Notes under the pieces: model-generated
The model's database searches: none
Told to the model about the DNA's origin: nothing
What the model saw: the letters and a program-made list of their open reading frames with translations, nothing else
In this document: one piece after another, positions 51,923-59,859 of the stretch
Layout: each line of letters opens with the position of its first letter
Numbering within the stretch: position 1 is the stretch's first letter
Position numbers and translations under genes: made by a program
Source: JBAXTE01 sp037130365
GTDB taxonomy: Bacteria; Bacteroidota; Bacteroidia; Bacteroidales; WCHB1-69
Assembly (NCBI GenBank): GCA_037130365.1
Contig: JBAXTE010000012.1
Location: 1-64,000 of the forward strand
Direction: 5' to 3'
Length of the DNA stretch: 64,000 bases

Positions 51923-51945
51923 GTGCAAATTTAATTAAATTGCAC
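51923..51945 (-). promoter_or_regulatory. secA -7 box inside an inverted repeat
   Basis: On the minus strand TAAATTTG (51926-51933) lies 43 bases before the secA ATG. It sits within arms GTGCAA (51923-51928) and TTGCAC (51940-51945), around the palindromic core TTTAATTAAA. A regulator bound there would cover the -7 box. Confidence 0.5.
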
Positions 51946-51975
51946 GACTTAGAACTATTTATTATTGATAAATGT

Positions 51976-52003
51976 AAAAAAAAAGGAGGCTATTACCTCC
52001 TTT
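51976..52003 (-). terminator. Terminator of the DUF2795 gene
   Basis: AAAGGAGG (51982-51989) and CCTCCTTT (51996-52003) form an 8-bp stem with a 6-base loop. On the minus strand it is followed by nine T residues. Confidence 0.88.
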
Positions 52004-52010
52004 AATTATT

Positions 52011-52232
52011 TTAATATTCATCCTCATGAAAGAAAAAATCTTCTTTGGTTGGATAATCTGTCCAAATATCTTCGATACTTTCATAGATTTCTCCTTCATC
52101 TTCAATCTCTCTGAGATTTTCAATCACTTCATAAGGTAATCCTGTGCGTGTTGCATAATCGATTAACTCATCTTTTGTTGCTGGCCAAGGAGCATCTTCT
52201 AGTTTTGAAGCTAATTCTAATGTCCAATACAT
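52011..52232 (-). CDS. Small DUF2795-family protein
   Basis: The 73-residue acidic protein begins MYWTLELASKLEDAPWPATKDELIDYA and has GLPYEVIENLREIED. This is the DUF2795 pattern, a small helical domain of unknown function. It has its own promoter (TTG-N20-TATCTTTG, 52267-52297) and terminator, and lies directly upstream of secA without being cotranscribed. Confidence 0.85.
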   Translation of the reverse strand: MYWTLELASKLEDAPWPATKDELIDYATRTGLPYEVIENLREIEDEGEIYESIEDIWTDYPTKEDFFFHEDEY

Positions 52233-52266
52233 AATTATATATTTTTTAGTTTTTCAAAAAGTGGGG

Positions 52267-52297
52267 CAAAGATAATATTTAAATTTCGCTTTGTCAA
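52267..52297 (-). promoter_or_regulatory. Promoter of the DUF2795 gene
   Basis: On the minus strand CTTGACA is followed by TATCTTTG (52267-52274), with 20 bases after the TTG. The ATG lies 35 bases downstream. Confidence 0.7.
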
Positions 52298-52336
52298 GTG
52301 TTTTTATTTATAAATTTAAAAAAAAATAAAATGTGT

Positions 52337-52903
52337 TTACCTTACTGCTATCCATGGGGTTTCAGGTATTCGGTTTTTAAACAAAACATATCTCGCTAAA
52401 ACAAAAAGGTAATCAGAAAGTCTATTTAAATACATGATTACTAGTTCGTTAACAGGAAAGTCTACGGAAAGGTGTATTGTGATTCGTTCTGCTCGTCGAC
52501 AAACGCAACGTGCAATGTGGCAATGCGATGAAGTTGGATGCCCGCCAGGTAAAATAAACGAATGTAGTGGTGGTAGTTGATCTGTCATTATATCTATCGC
52601 GTTTTCGAGTGCAGTAATGTCATTTTTCGTTAGCATTGGCAATGTTTTATCCATCGGTGCATCTGAATCGGTAGCTAATTCTGATTCTGCAACAAATAGT
52701 TTTGATTCAATAGATAATAATTGAGCAGAAATATCTTGATCTTCGATTAAATCTCTAATTAATCCTATGTAAGAATTAAGCTCGTCGATAGTCCCATAAG
52801 CTTCAATTCTCTGATGATATTTTGGAACTCGAGCACCTCCAATGAGCCCTGTAAAACCCTTATCTCCAGTTTTGGTGTAAATTTTCCAGTCTTTGTTTTC
52901 CAT
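52337..52903 (-). CDS. PduO-type corrinoid adenosyltransferase
   Basis: The enzyme transfers the adenosyl group of ATP to cob(I)alamin to make adenosylcobalamin. The 188-residue protein has the PduO pattern: YTKTGDKGFTGLIGG (ATP), EAYGTIDELNSYIGL, and CRRAERITI near the C-terminus. No other cobalamin gene is nearby. It is the last gene of a three-gene minus-strand unit, two bases after the ABC ATPase stop. Confidence 0.93.
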   Translation of the reverse strand: MENKDWKIYTKTGDKGFTGLIGGARVPKYHQRIEAYGTIDELNSYIGLIRDLIEDQDISAQLLSIESKLFVAESELATDSDAPMDKTLPMLTKNDITALENAIDIMTDQLPPLHSFILPGGHPTSSHCHIARCVCRRAERITIHLSVDFPVNELVIMYLNRLSDYLFVLARYVLFKNRIPETPWIAVR

Positions 52904-52905
52904 TT

Positions 52906-53625
52906 CTAGAGATTGTTATGTTTATAACTAATATAATCTAGATTTTTAAAATCCTTTTCAATTTTCCCATCTTTGAGCTTAATAATCCGGTGTGCATAAC
53001 GTGCAATATCTTCTTCGTGAGTTACTAAAATAATGGTATTGCCTAATTCATGAATTTGCTCAAAAAGTCCCATGATTTCAACTGATACTTTGGAATCTAA
53101 ATTTCCGGTAGGTTCATCGGCAAGAATTATAGATGGGTTATTTACTAATGCTCTAGCTACTGCAACACGTTGTCGTTGACCACCTGACAATTCATTTGGT
53201 TTGTGTTTCATCCGATCTTTAAGCCCTACTTTTAACATTACTGCTTCGGCTTTTTCTATTCGCTCTTGTTTGCTTATTCCAGCATAAACCAATGGAAGCA
53301 TTACGTTTTCTAATGAAGATAATCGTGGAAGTAAATTAAATGTTTGAAATACAAAACCAATTTCTTTGTTGCGAATTTCGGCCAAGCTATTGTCATTCAA
53401 TGAGCTAACATCTTTTCCATTCAGAATATAGGTGCCACTTGTTGGCGTATCCAAACAACCTAAAATGTTCATCATGGTTGTTTTGCCTGATCCCGATTGA
53501 CCCATGATAGCAACATATTCATTTTTGTTAATATCTATGCTTACCGAATCTAGCGCTTTTACAATTTCAGATCCCATTTGGTAATATCGTTGAATGTTTT
53601 CGATGCGGATTAATGGTGTATTCAT
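52906..53625 (-). CDS. ABC transporter ATP-binding protein, MacB/LolD type
   Basis: The 239-residue ATPase has Walker A GQSGSGKT (residues 42-49), signature LSGGQRQRVAVARAL, and Walker B IILADEPTGNLD followed by the H-loop TH. The sequence is of the MacB/LolD class, which powers lipoprotein sorting or export of small molecules with FtsX-like permeases. No permease gene is adjacent, so its partner is elsewhere. It lies between a methyltransferase and the corrinoid adenosyltransferase. Confidence 0.92.
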   Translation of the reverse strand: MNTPLIRIENIQRYYQMGSEIVKALDSVSIDINKNEYVAIMGQSGSGKTTMMNILGCLDTPTSGTYILNGKDVSSLNDNSLAEIRNKEIGFVFQTFNLLPRLSSLENVMLPLVYAGISKQERIEKAEAVMLKVGLKDRMKHKPNELSGGQRQRVAVARALVNNPSIILADEPTGNLDSKVSVEIMGLFEQIHELGNTIILVTHEEDIARYAHRIIKLKDGKIEKDFKNLDYISYKHNNL

Positions 53626-53636
53626 TTGTATATTAA

Positions 53637-54416
53637 TTAAATGCGTATTTTAAAATGTTGTTTTGACAAGTCTTTATTAAAGAAAACAATGCCTAATGAA
53701 AATAAATCTAAAGTCAACGTGTTTTCTTTATCTTTGATGATTGTATTCCAAGCTTGATGCATCCCTTCCGACCAATAAATATCGTCGAAAACGAGGCAAC
53801 TCTGAGGTGATATGTGATTGTTTTTTAATATTTCGTAATATTTTAGTGTTGCCTCAAGCGTGTGATTCCCATCAATATACACAATGTCCCAGATTCGATT
53901 TTTTGAAGTACTCTGTTCGAAATAGGAATCAAATGTATCATTGATTACTGTTATATTTGAGCTTGATTTATCAAAATTATTTCTACTTATATCTGCAATT
54001 TCTTTACAGCCTTCAATTGTAGTTATTTTTGCGTTTGGAGCACCAATTAATAATGCTTTTGTGCTAACTCCAAGCGAAGTACCTAATTCTAAAATCTCTT
54101 TTGGTTTAAGGAATTTGCATAAATTGACTAAAAATCGAGCTTCATTGCAATTAATTGAGGAGCGTTTTGCAATATGGCGAATAGAAAGTTTTTTGTTGTG
54201 ATTTTTCCCTGCACCATGTTCTTCAAAGGTTATAGTTGTATGGTTTTTTAGGAGTTTAATTTTGTATTCTTTAATTGCATTTTGCTCATTAATAGGCAAT
54301 TTTTGATTTATAACTTCCTCAAAAAAAGTAAACAAAAAAGGGGAGTGGGCTCCATGTCTGTTTATAGAGCCAAACTTGTGTTGAATGTAGAATGAGAACT
54401 TTTTCAAGCAGTTCAT
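53637..54416 (-). CDS. Class I SAM-dependent methyltransferase
   Basis: The 259-residue protein has a SAM-binding motif ILELGTSLGVSTKALL, then ITTIEGCKEI and DIVYIDGNHTLEATLKYYE. This matches the Methyltransf_24 group, often O-methyltransferases. Its first 80 residues (HKFGSINRHGAHSPFLFTFFEEVI) are specific to Bacteroidota homologues. The substrate is unknown. A TAAATTTG box at 54434-54441 (minus strand) probably drives the three-gene unit. Confidence 0.85.
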   Translation of the reverse strand: MNCLKKFSFYIQHKFGSINRHGAHSPFLFTFFEEVINQKLPINEQNAIKEYKIKLLKNHTTITFEEHGAGKNHNKKLSIRHIAKRSSINCNEARFLVNLCKFLKPKEILELGTSLGVSTKALLIGAPNAKITTIEGCKEIADISRNNFDKSSSNITVINDTFDSYFEQSTSKNRIWDIVYIDGNHTLEATLKYYEILKNNHISPQSCLVFDDIYWSEGMHQAWNTIIKDKENTLTLDLFSLGIVFFNKDLSKQHFKIRI

Positions 54417-54433
54417 ACAAGTACTTTTTTTTA

Positions 54434-54441
54434 CAAATTTA
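54434..54441 (-). promoter_or_regulatory. -7 box of the methyltransferase-ABC-adenosyltransferase unit
   Basis: TAAATTTG on the minus strand lies 17 bases before the methyltransferase ATG. Confidence 0.5.
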
Positions 54442-54546
54442 CTCTTTTTAGTTTGTGTTTGACCTATTTTTTTCCCCGAATTCTCTATTTTTAGATGTAA
54501 GCCAATAATTTGATGTTTAGCACCCGATTATTGTTGCTGAAATAAT

Positions 54547-54579
54547 AAAATGAGACCAACTTTATATTGGTCTCATTTT
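54547..54579. terminator. Terminator of the two-component operon
   Basis: A perfect 13-bp stem, AAAATGAGACCAA (54547-54559) with TTGGTCTCATTTT (54567-54579), encloses a 7-base loop. It lies 84 bases after the response-regulator stop, and the flanking A/T runs allow either direction. Confidence 0.8.
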
Positions 54580-54662
54580 GTAAAAAAAACTTGTATGATA
54601 GATTTTATTGTGTTCCTGAAAAAAGTACTTCAAATCATTAAATTCAAAAAATCAAAGATCCA

Positions 54663-55364
54663 TTAATCGTTAACTACTAATTTAAACCCTACGCCATGCA
54701 CGTTCATTAATTCAATTTCAGAATCGTGTTTTAGATATTTTCTGAGTTTTGTGATATAAACATCCATACTTCTAGCATTAAAGTAACTGTCGTCGTTCCA
54801 GATTTTAATTAAAGCATACGAGCGATCCAAAACATCATTTTTTCGTTCACAGAGCAATTTAAGTAAATCTGCCTCTTTGGATGTGAGCTTTTGTGGTTCA
54901 TTATTAATAGTAAGTATCTGACGAGTATATTCAAACGTGTATTTTCCAATAGTAAAAATATCTTGAGCATTTTCACCCAAAAGTTCCGGATTACTTCTAC
55001 GAATAATTGCTTTCATACGGACTAACAACTCTTCCATGCTGAATGGTTTTGTAATATAGTCATCAGCACCCGATTCAAAGCCTTCAAGAACATCTTGTTG
55101 CATTGATTTAGCAGTTGTAAAAAGAATTGGAATTTTTTTATCGTTAACGCGTATTTCTCTCGCAAGAGTGTATCCATCTTTAACAGGCATCATAATATCA
55201 AATAAGCAAATATTAAACGTATTTTTCATAAATGCTTGATATGCTTCATCTCCATTGGTTGTGAGCACAACATCAAATCCTTTTGCTTCGAGATATGTTC
55301 TGAGCACCATGCCAAGATTTGGATCGTCTTCAGCTAATAAAACTTTTATTTTTCTATTTTCCAT
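54663..55364 (-). CDS. rprY: OmpR-family response regulator, RprY-like
   Basis: The 233-residue protein has a receiver domain with acidic pocket E12-D13-D14, phosphoacceptor D56 in FDIMMPVKDG, the TTAKS threonine/lysine, and a C-terminal winged helix with the MDVYITKLRKYLK recognition region. It resembles RprY of Bacteroides. It is four bases after the histidine kinase gene and is its partner. Confidence 0.88.
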   Translation of the reverse strand: MENRKIKVLLAEDDPNLGMVLRTYLEAKGFDVVLTTNGDEAYQAFMKNTFNICLFDIMMPVKDGYTLAREIRVNDKKIPILFTTAKSMQQDVLEGFESGADDYITKPFSMEELLVRMKAIIRRSNPELLGENAQDIFTIGKYTFEYTRQILTINNEPQKLTSKEADLLKLLCERKNDVLDRSYALIKIWNDDSYFNARSMDVYITKLRKYLKHDSEIELMNVHGVGFKLVVND

Positions 55365-55368
55365 ATAT

Positions 55369-56952
55369 TTATTTTTTTAAAGGAAGATAAATTTTGAATG
55401 TACTCCCTTTCTTTAACTCACTTTCTACAGTAATATTGCCTCCATGAATTTCAACAATAACTTTTACGTAACTCAATCCTAATCCAAACCCCTTAACATC
55501 GTGACGATTACCCGTTGGAACTCGATATAGCTTTTCGAAAATCTTCTTTTGGTTAGACCGGCTAATCCCTATTCCATTGTCTTTAATTTGTATAACAATT
55601 CCTAAGTCGTTTTTGTTTTGGGTGACCAACTCAATCTTTGGTTTATTTGGAGTGTATTTATTCGCATTATCCAATAAATTATAAATCACATTGGTTAAAT
55701 GTACCTTATCTCCAAATACGATGCTTTTAGTTGCATTAAGTTTGGTTTCAATAGTGCCATTGCGTGATTCAAAAACAATACTCATGCTTTTTAGAACATC
55801 TTCTATAACGCGATGAATATCAACATCTTCCTGCTTAACTTTTAATAACACTTTGTCTAAAACCGCAGTTTGAAGAATTTTCTCAGCCATTTTCCCCAAT
55901 CGCTTGTTTTCTTCACTGATAATGCCAATATAATTGTGCATAAGCAAAGTGCTTTGACTAATATCGTTGTCGTTTAAGGCCTCGCAAGCAAGAGATATCG
56001 TAGAAATAGGAGTTTTAAATTCATGCGTCATATTGTTGATAAAATCATTCTTTATATCCGATAACTTTTTTTGTCGAATAATTGTCGAAATGTTGAAAAT
56101 GAAAATGGCAATAATTACTAAAATCAATATTCCTGAAAGCAATAGCATTGCCCACATTTGAGATAATATAAATTGGGTTTCACGAGGAAAATAAATCAAT
56201 AAGTATGATGGTGACGAAAAAATATCACCAGGAAATAAATTAAAGACAAGGCCATCATTGAGTAATTCGTTGTGATATTTACCCGTTTTTTCTAGACAAA
56301 GTTTTTCTGTGGTTCCCGAAATTACGCCAAATTCGTATGGAGTATTTATGTGTTGATTCCGAAATTCATCTTTAATTAATGAATCCAAAAGATTCTTATC
56401 TAATCGCTCTTCAATTGGTTTTTTGTTGTTCTCGTTTATCAAACTTTCAATCACTTGTCCTAAAATCGAACTTCGATTGTATTGATTTTTTAATGAATCG
56501 TCGTCGTAATTTGTGCTATTATTTAAGGATCTTGCTCCTATTTCATTGTATGTTAGAGTTGTATCATTATTGGCTTCGTTTTTTTTAGCAGATTGACCAG
56601 ATTTTTTCTTGAAAAACTCAACCGTAATTTCTCCATGAGAGTCATAGGTTGAATCATTGATTCCTTTTCTGGACTTTTCGCTCTCTTTTTCTAGTTTTTT
56701 GACAATTTGTTTGTTAAGCGAATCTATCAGTAGTAGCGGAGAGGCACCATATTTTGGATTTTTGATCTGACGGGCAAGTTCAATCTTTTCTAACTTATAC
56801 ACTACATTAGAAACTGCCTGATTTATACTGCTTAAAAAATTTGCCTCGCGGACCTTAATCGCATTCTCTATCCAATAAATTTGAAGTCCTACCAGTACGA
56901 TAAGAGATAGACTCATGATGAGAATAGTAAATAAAATGCGCTTATTGTTCAT
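55369..56952 (-). CDS. rprX: Sensor histidine kinase, RprX-like
   Basis: The ATG at 56952 gives 527 residues. A TTG at 57003 lies upstream of the promoter box and is rejected. Two membrane segments (about 7-27 and 265-290) frame a periplasmic sensor of about 230 residues rich in Lys and Asn. The phosphoacceptor H310 lies in MTHEFKTPISTISL. N, G1 and G2 boxes (NLLDNANKYTPNK, IKDNGIGIS, GFGLGLSYVK) complete the kinase. It resembles RprX. TACATTTG at 56961-56968 (minus strand) is a -7 box close to the start. Confidence 0.88.
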   Translation of the reverse strand: MNNKRILFTILIMSLSLIVLVGLQIYWIENAIKVREANFLSSINQAVSNVVYKLEKIELARQIKNPKYGASPLLLIDSLNKQIVKKLEKESEKSRKGINDSTYDSHGEITVEFFKKKSGQSAKKNEANNDTTLTYNEIGARSLNNSTNYDDDSLKNQYNRSSILGQVIESLINENNKKPIEERLDKNLLDSLIKDEFRNQHINTPYEFGVISGTTEKLCLEKTGKYHNELLNDGLVFNLFPGDIFSSPSYLLIYFPRETQFILSQMWAMLLLSGILILVIIAIFIFNISTIIRQKKLSDIKNDFINNMTHEFKTPISTISLACEALNDNDISQSTLLMHNYIGIISEENKRLGKMAEKILQTAVLDKVLLKVKQEDVDIHRVIEDVLKSMSIVFESRNGTIETKLNATKSIVFGDKVHLTNVIYNLLDNANKYTPNKPKIELVTQNKNDLGIVIQIKDNGIGISRSNQKKIFEKLYRVPTGNRHDVKGFGLGLSYVKVIVEIHGGNITVESELKKGSTFKIYLPLKK

Positions 56953-56960
56953 ATTCAATG

Positions 56961-56968
56961 CAAATGTA
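56961..56968 (-). promoter_or_regulatory. -7 box of the two-component operon
   Basis: TACATTTG on the minus strand lies 8 bases before the kinase ATG, implying a leader of only a few bases. Confidence 0.45.
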
Positions 56969-57032
56969 ATCTCTTTATAGATAAGATGATTCGTGTTTAA
57001 CAACTTTTAATAACAAGTCTGGAACAAAACAA

Positions 57033-57066
57033 AAGAGTTGATAGGTTTGATTTCCTATCAACTCTT
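57033..57066. terminator. Terminator of the ECF sigma operon
   Basis: AAGAGTTGATAGG (57033-57045) and CCTATCAACTCTT (57054-57066) form a perfect 13-bp stem. On the minus strand it is followed by TTTGTTTTG. It lies 22 bases after the Spy-like gene. Confidence 0.82.
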
Positions 57067-57087
57067 GAATTATTCATAAATCGCCTT

Positions 57088-57582
57088 TTATCGATTATTC
57101 TCCATTCGTTCTTTTTTCTTCTCTCTGGCTTTTTTTACAAGCTCCTTTTTAAATTGGTTTTCTGCTTGTTTGAGCTTTGCTACTTTTTGGATTGAGATGG
57201 CGGTTTGAAATTTTACCACAAACTCTTTTTCTAAATCAAGAAGCGATTGTTTTACCGAAAATTCGGCTTTAATCAAATCACCAGCTTCTTCTTTTGTTAG
57301 CTCTTCTGCTGATTTATCTTTTAATGATTTTACAGATTTCATAGCATTTTTGCGAACATCTTTTTGTTTTTGAACATAATCTTTGTAAATAGGCCAGAAT
57401 TTATCAGATTCTTCTTGTGATAATTTCAATGTGCTATTATAAAAAGTAATTCGCTCGGCTTCAATTTCTGCTTTTTTCTGTTGAATCCTTTCTTTTACTC
57501 TCCCTTGTCCATAGGTTGAAAAGGTTGTAGATAAACCAATTATGAACAATAATACTGCAATTTTGCTTGTTAATGCTTTCAT
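57088..57582 (-). CDS. Exported helical Spy/CpxP-like protein
   Basis: The 164-residue product has a signal peptide (residues 1-25, ending TYGQ). A wholly helical, highly charged body follows, with LKLSQEESDKFWPIYKDYVQKQ and LLDLEKEFVVKFQTAISIQKVAKLKQAE. These are arranged like the LTxxQ repeats of Spy, CpxP and CnrX. Such proteins are periplasmic chaperones or stress/metal sensors feeding on envelope signalling. It is the third gene after an ECF sigma factor and its probable anti-sigma factor, so it is a likely target or sensor of that system. Confidence 0.75.
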   Translation of the reverse strand: MKALTSKIAVLLFIIGLSTTFSTYGQGRVKERIQQKKAEIEAERITFYNSTLKLSQEESDKFWPIYKDYVQKQKDVRKNAMKSVKSLKDKSAEELTKEEAGDLIKAEFSVKQSLLDLEKEFVVKFQTAISIQKVAKLKQAENQFKKELVKKAREKKKERMENNR

Positions 57583-57603
57583 ATATTTATATTTTTTAAG
57601 TTT

Positions 57604-58074
57604 TTAAATTTCTAAACTTGAAACTAATTCCACAAACTCTTCATCGCTAAGATCCATGTCTTCAGTTACTTCAATAATGGCGTTATCAATAGATTCTTGA
57701 GTCTCAACTTGCGTGTTCGCAATTTTCGGATTATCAATAACCTTATCCATACTATCCATATTCTGGACTTGATTATTGGTCTTGGAATTTGTCATCAATG
57801 CAATTTCGCTTGTTTTTGTACTATCGATGTTTTTTGACTCTAGCTTTTGATAAATGGCAACCGAAAAACCAATTAGAAGAACTATTGATGCTGCAGCAAC
57901 ATAATTCCAAATCTTAAGTGAATGATTTCTTGTACCTGTTTTTGGTTGAAAAATTTCAGATTCTACGTTCTTTTTCAACATTTCAAAATAGTAATCAGGA
58001 ACGACAAATCCGTGTTTTGAAAAGTCTTCACTTTCGGATTTTTTCATTTCTTGGTTATTGTCTTTTGTTGTCAT
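57604..58074 (-). CDS. Probable anti-sigma factor, single-pass membrane protein
   Basis: The 156-residue protein has a cytoplasmic N-terminal part of about 50 residues (HGFVVPDYYFEMLKKNV), one membrane segment (about 53-70), and an acidic Asn/Thr-rich exported tail ending DLSDEEFVELVSSLEI. It has no ZAS zinc motif. Position directly after an ECF sigma gene and before a Spy-like gene suggests it holds the sigma factor at the membrane. That role is inferred from context. Confidence 0.65.
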   Translation of the reverse strand: MTTKDNNQEMKKSESEDFSKHGFVVPDYYFEMLKKNVESEIFQPKTGTRNHSLKIWNYVAAASIVLLIGFSVAIYQKLESKNIDSTKTSEIALMTNSKTNNQVQNMDSMDKVIDNPKIANTQVETQESIDNAIIEVTEDMDLSDEEFVELVSSLEI

Positions 58075-58138
58075 TTCTTTTAATTATTATTGTTTTTTCA
58101 AGCTCGATGTTTGTTGGACGTATTTAAATTCAAATGGT

Positions 58139-58675
58139 TTAAATCTTAACTAAATATTGTTCAACTTTGTTGGAAGCGTGGAAATATGAGGCTTTTAATG
58201 CTCCTACAGATGTTCCTAATATTTCGGACATTTCTTCATAAGGCATATTGTCGTAATATCTTAAATGAAAAACTTGTCGTTGTTTGGGTGGTAATATCAA
58301 CAATGCTTTTTGTAAATTCCGCTCAATTTCCGAACCGTTAAAAACTGTAGAATCCGAAAGTTTGTCGATTAACACATCTTCATAATCATGAAATGAGAAA
58401 GTGGCTTTTAGCTTTTTTGAACGGATAAAATTCAAGGTCTCATTCACTGTTATTCTAAAAATCCATGAAGATAATTTAGATTCTCCTTTAAATGATTGAA
58501 ATCCATTCCAAATTTTTATAAAAACATTTTGAGTAATATCATCAGCATCGCTATGATCAATTACCATCCGTCGGGCATGCCAATACACTTTTTTGTGATA
58601 GCGATGAAATAGCAGATTAAAAGAAGCTGTTGGCTCTTTAGTGAGTAACTCCAGAATGTCTTGATCGTCGTGCAT
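58139..58675 (-). CDS. ECF-family RNA polymerase sigma factor
   Basis: The 178-residue protein contains sigma region 2 (FNLLFHRYHKKVYWHARRM, then DADDITQNVFIKIWNGFQSFKGESKLSSWIFRITVNETLNFIR) and region 4 (LPPKQRQVFHLRYYDNMPYEEMSEILGTSVGALKASYFHA). There is no region 1 or 3, as expected of an ECF sigma. It heads a unit with a membrane anti-sigma candidate and an exported Spy-like protein. Confidence 0.93.
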   Translation of the reverse strand: MHDDQDILELLTKEPTASFNLLFHRYHKKVYWHARRMVIDHSDADDITQNVFIKIWNGFQSFKGESKLSSWIFRITVNETLNFIRSKKLKATFSFHDYEDVLIDKLSDSTVFNGSEIERNLQKALLILPPKQRQVFHLRYYDNMPYEEMSEILGTSVGALKASYFHASNKVEQYLVKI

Positions 58676-58898
58676 AATTCCATGTTATTACTTTGGCGAA
58701 AAGATTGGATAATTTACTTTATCAAGCCAATCTTCTTAATGTCAGATATTTTAGCAACCGTCAATAAAACTAGAAACTTGGCATAAGTATTTGATTTCGA
58801 GGCATCTGAAGGATTAAAATACAGGAGTTTACTCTGGTAAATAACTGAATTTTAATCCAAGGATAACGAAGAAATCTGATATTTAAGACAGATTCTAT

Positions 58899-59852
58899 TT
58901 ACTTTCGAATGATAACTTTCTTAACTGCATCAATAATATGTGGAGTATCCAATCCGAATTTTGACATCAACTGCGATGGAGTACCACTTTCGCCAAATTT
59001 ATCATTCACAGCTACCATTTCCAAAGGTGTTGGTACGTTAAGCGCTAATAATTGAGCAATTGTATCTCCAAGTCCGCCATTCATCATGTGTTCTTCAGCA
59101 GTTACTACACATTTTGTTTTTGCAACCGAGGTTAAGACAGCGGTCGCATCTAAAGGTTTAATGGTATGAATATTTATTACTTCTGCCGAAATATTTTGTT
59201 TTTCTAATTCATACGCAGCTTCCAATGCATGCCAAACCAAATGACCAGTAGCAATGATAGTTACATCAGTTCCTTCGTTCATTAAAATTGCTTTTCCAAT
59301 TTCAAATTTTTGATCTGCAGGAGTGAAATTAGGAACTACCGGACGACCAAATCTTAAATATACTGGACCTTCATAAGCTGCAACCGCTATTGTTGCGGCT
59401 TTAGTTTGATTGTAATCGCAAGGATTAATTACCACCATGTTGGGAAGCATTTTCATCAACCCAATATCTTCCATTATTTGATGTGTGGCTCCGTCTTCTC
59501 CAAGACTAATTCCTGCATGTGAAGCCGCAATTTTTACATTTTTATTCGAATATGCCACTGACTGACGTACTTGATCGTACACTCTTCCCGACGAAAAAGC
59601 AGCAAATGTTCCAGTAAATGGAATTTTCCCTGAAGTTGCTAGCCCTGCTGCCATGCCAATCATATTTGCTTCAGCAATACCTGTTTGGATAAACCGTTCA
59701 GGAAATTCTTTTATAAACTCTTCCATTTTCAACGAGCCTATCAAATCGGCACATAATGCCACAACATTTGGATTTTGTTTGCCAGCTTCTAACAATCCAG
59801 CGCCAAAACCCGAACGAGTATCTTTATTGTCTATACAAATTGGTTTTTCCAT
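58899..59852 (-). CDS. Transketolase, C-terminal subunit (pyrimidine-binding and C-terminal domains)
   Basis: With the N-terminal subunit it transfers two-carbon units between sugar phosphates in the pentose phosphate pathway. The 317-residue protein has DTRSGFGAGLLEAGKQNPNVVAL, GIAEANMIGMAAGLATSGKIPF (thiamine pyrophosphate pyrimidine site), and GEDGATHQIMEDIG. It corresponds to the second half of a full transketolase. It is separated from the N-terminal subunit gene by a VWA-protein gene. All three are in the same direction with gaps of 7 and 27 bases. Confidence 0.93.
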   Translation of the reverse strand: MEKPICIDNKDTRSGFGAGLLEAGKQNPNVVALCADLIGSLKMEEFIKEFPERFIQTGIAEANMIGMAAGLATSGKIPFTGTFAAFSSGRVYDQVRQSVAYSNKNVKIAASHAGISLGEDGATHQIMEDIGLMKMLPNMVVINPCDYNQTKAATIAVAAYEGPVYLRFGRPVVPNFTPADQKFEIGKAILMNEGTDVTIIATGHLVWHALEAAYELEKQNISAEVINIHTIKPLDATAVLTSVAKTKCVVTAEEHMMNGGLGDTIAQLLALNVPTPLEMVAVNDKFGESGTPSQLMSKFGLDTPHIIDAVKKVIIRK

Positions 59853-59859
59853 TTTACTT

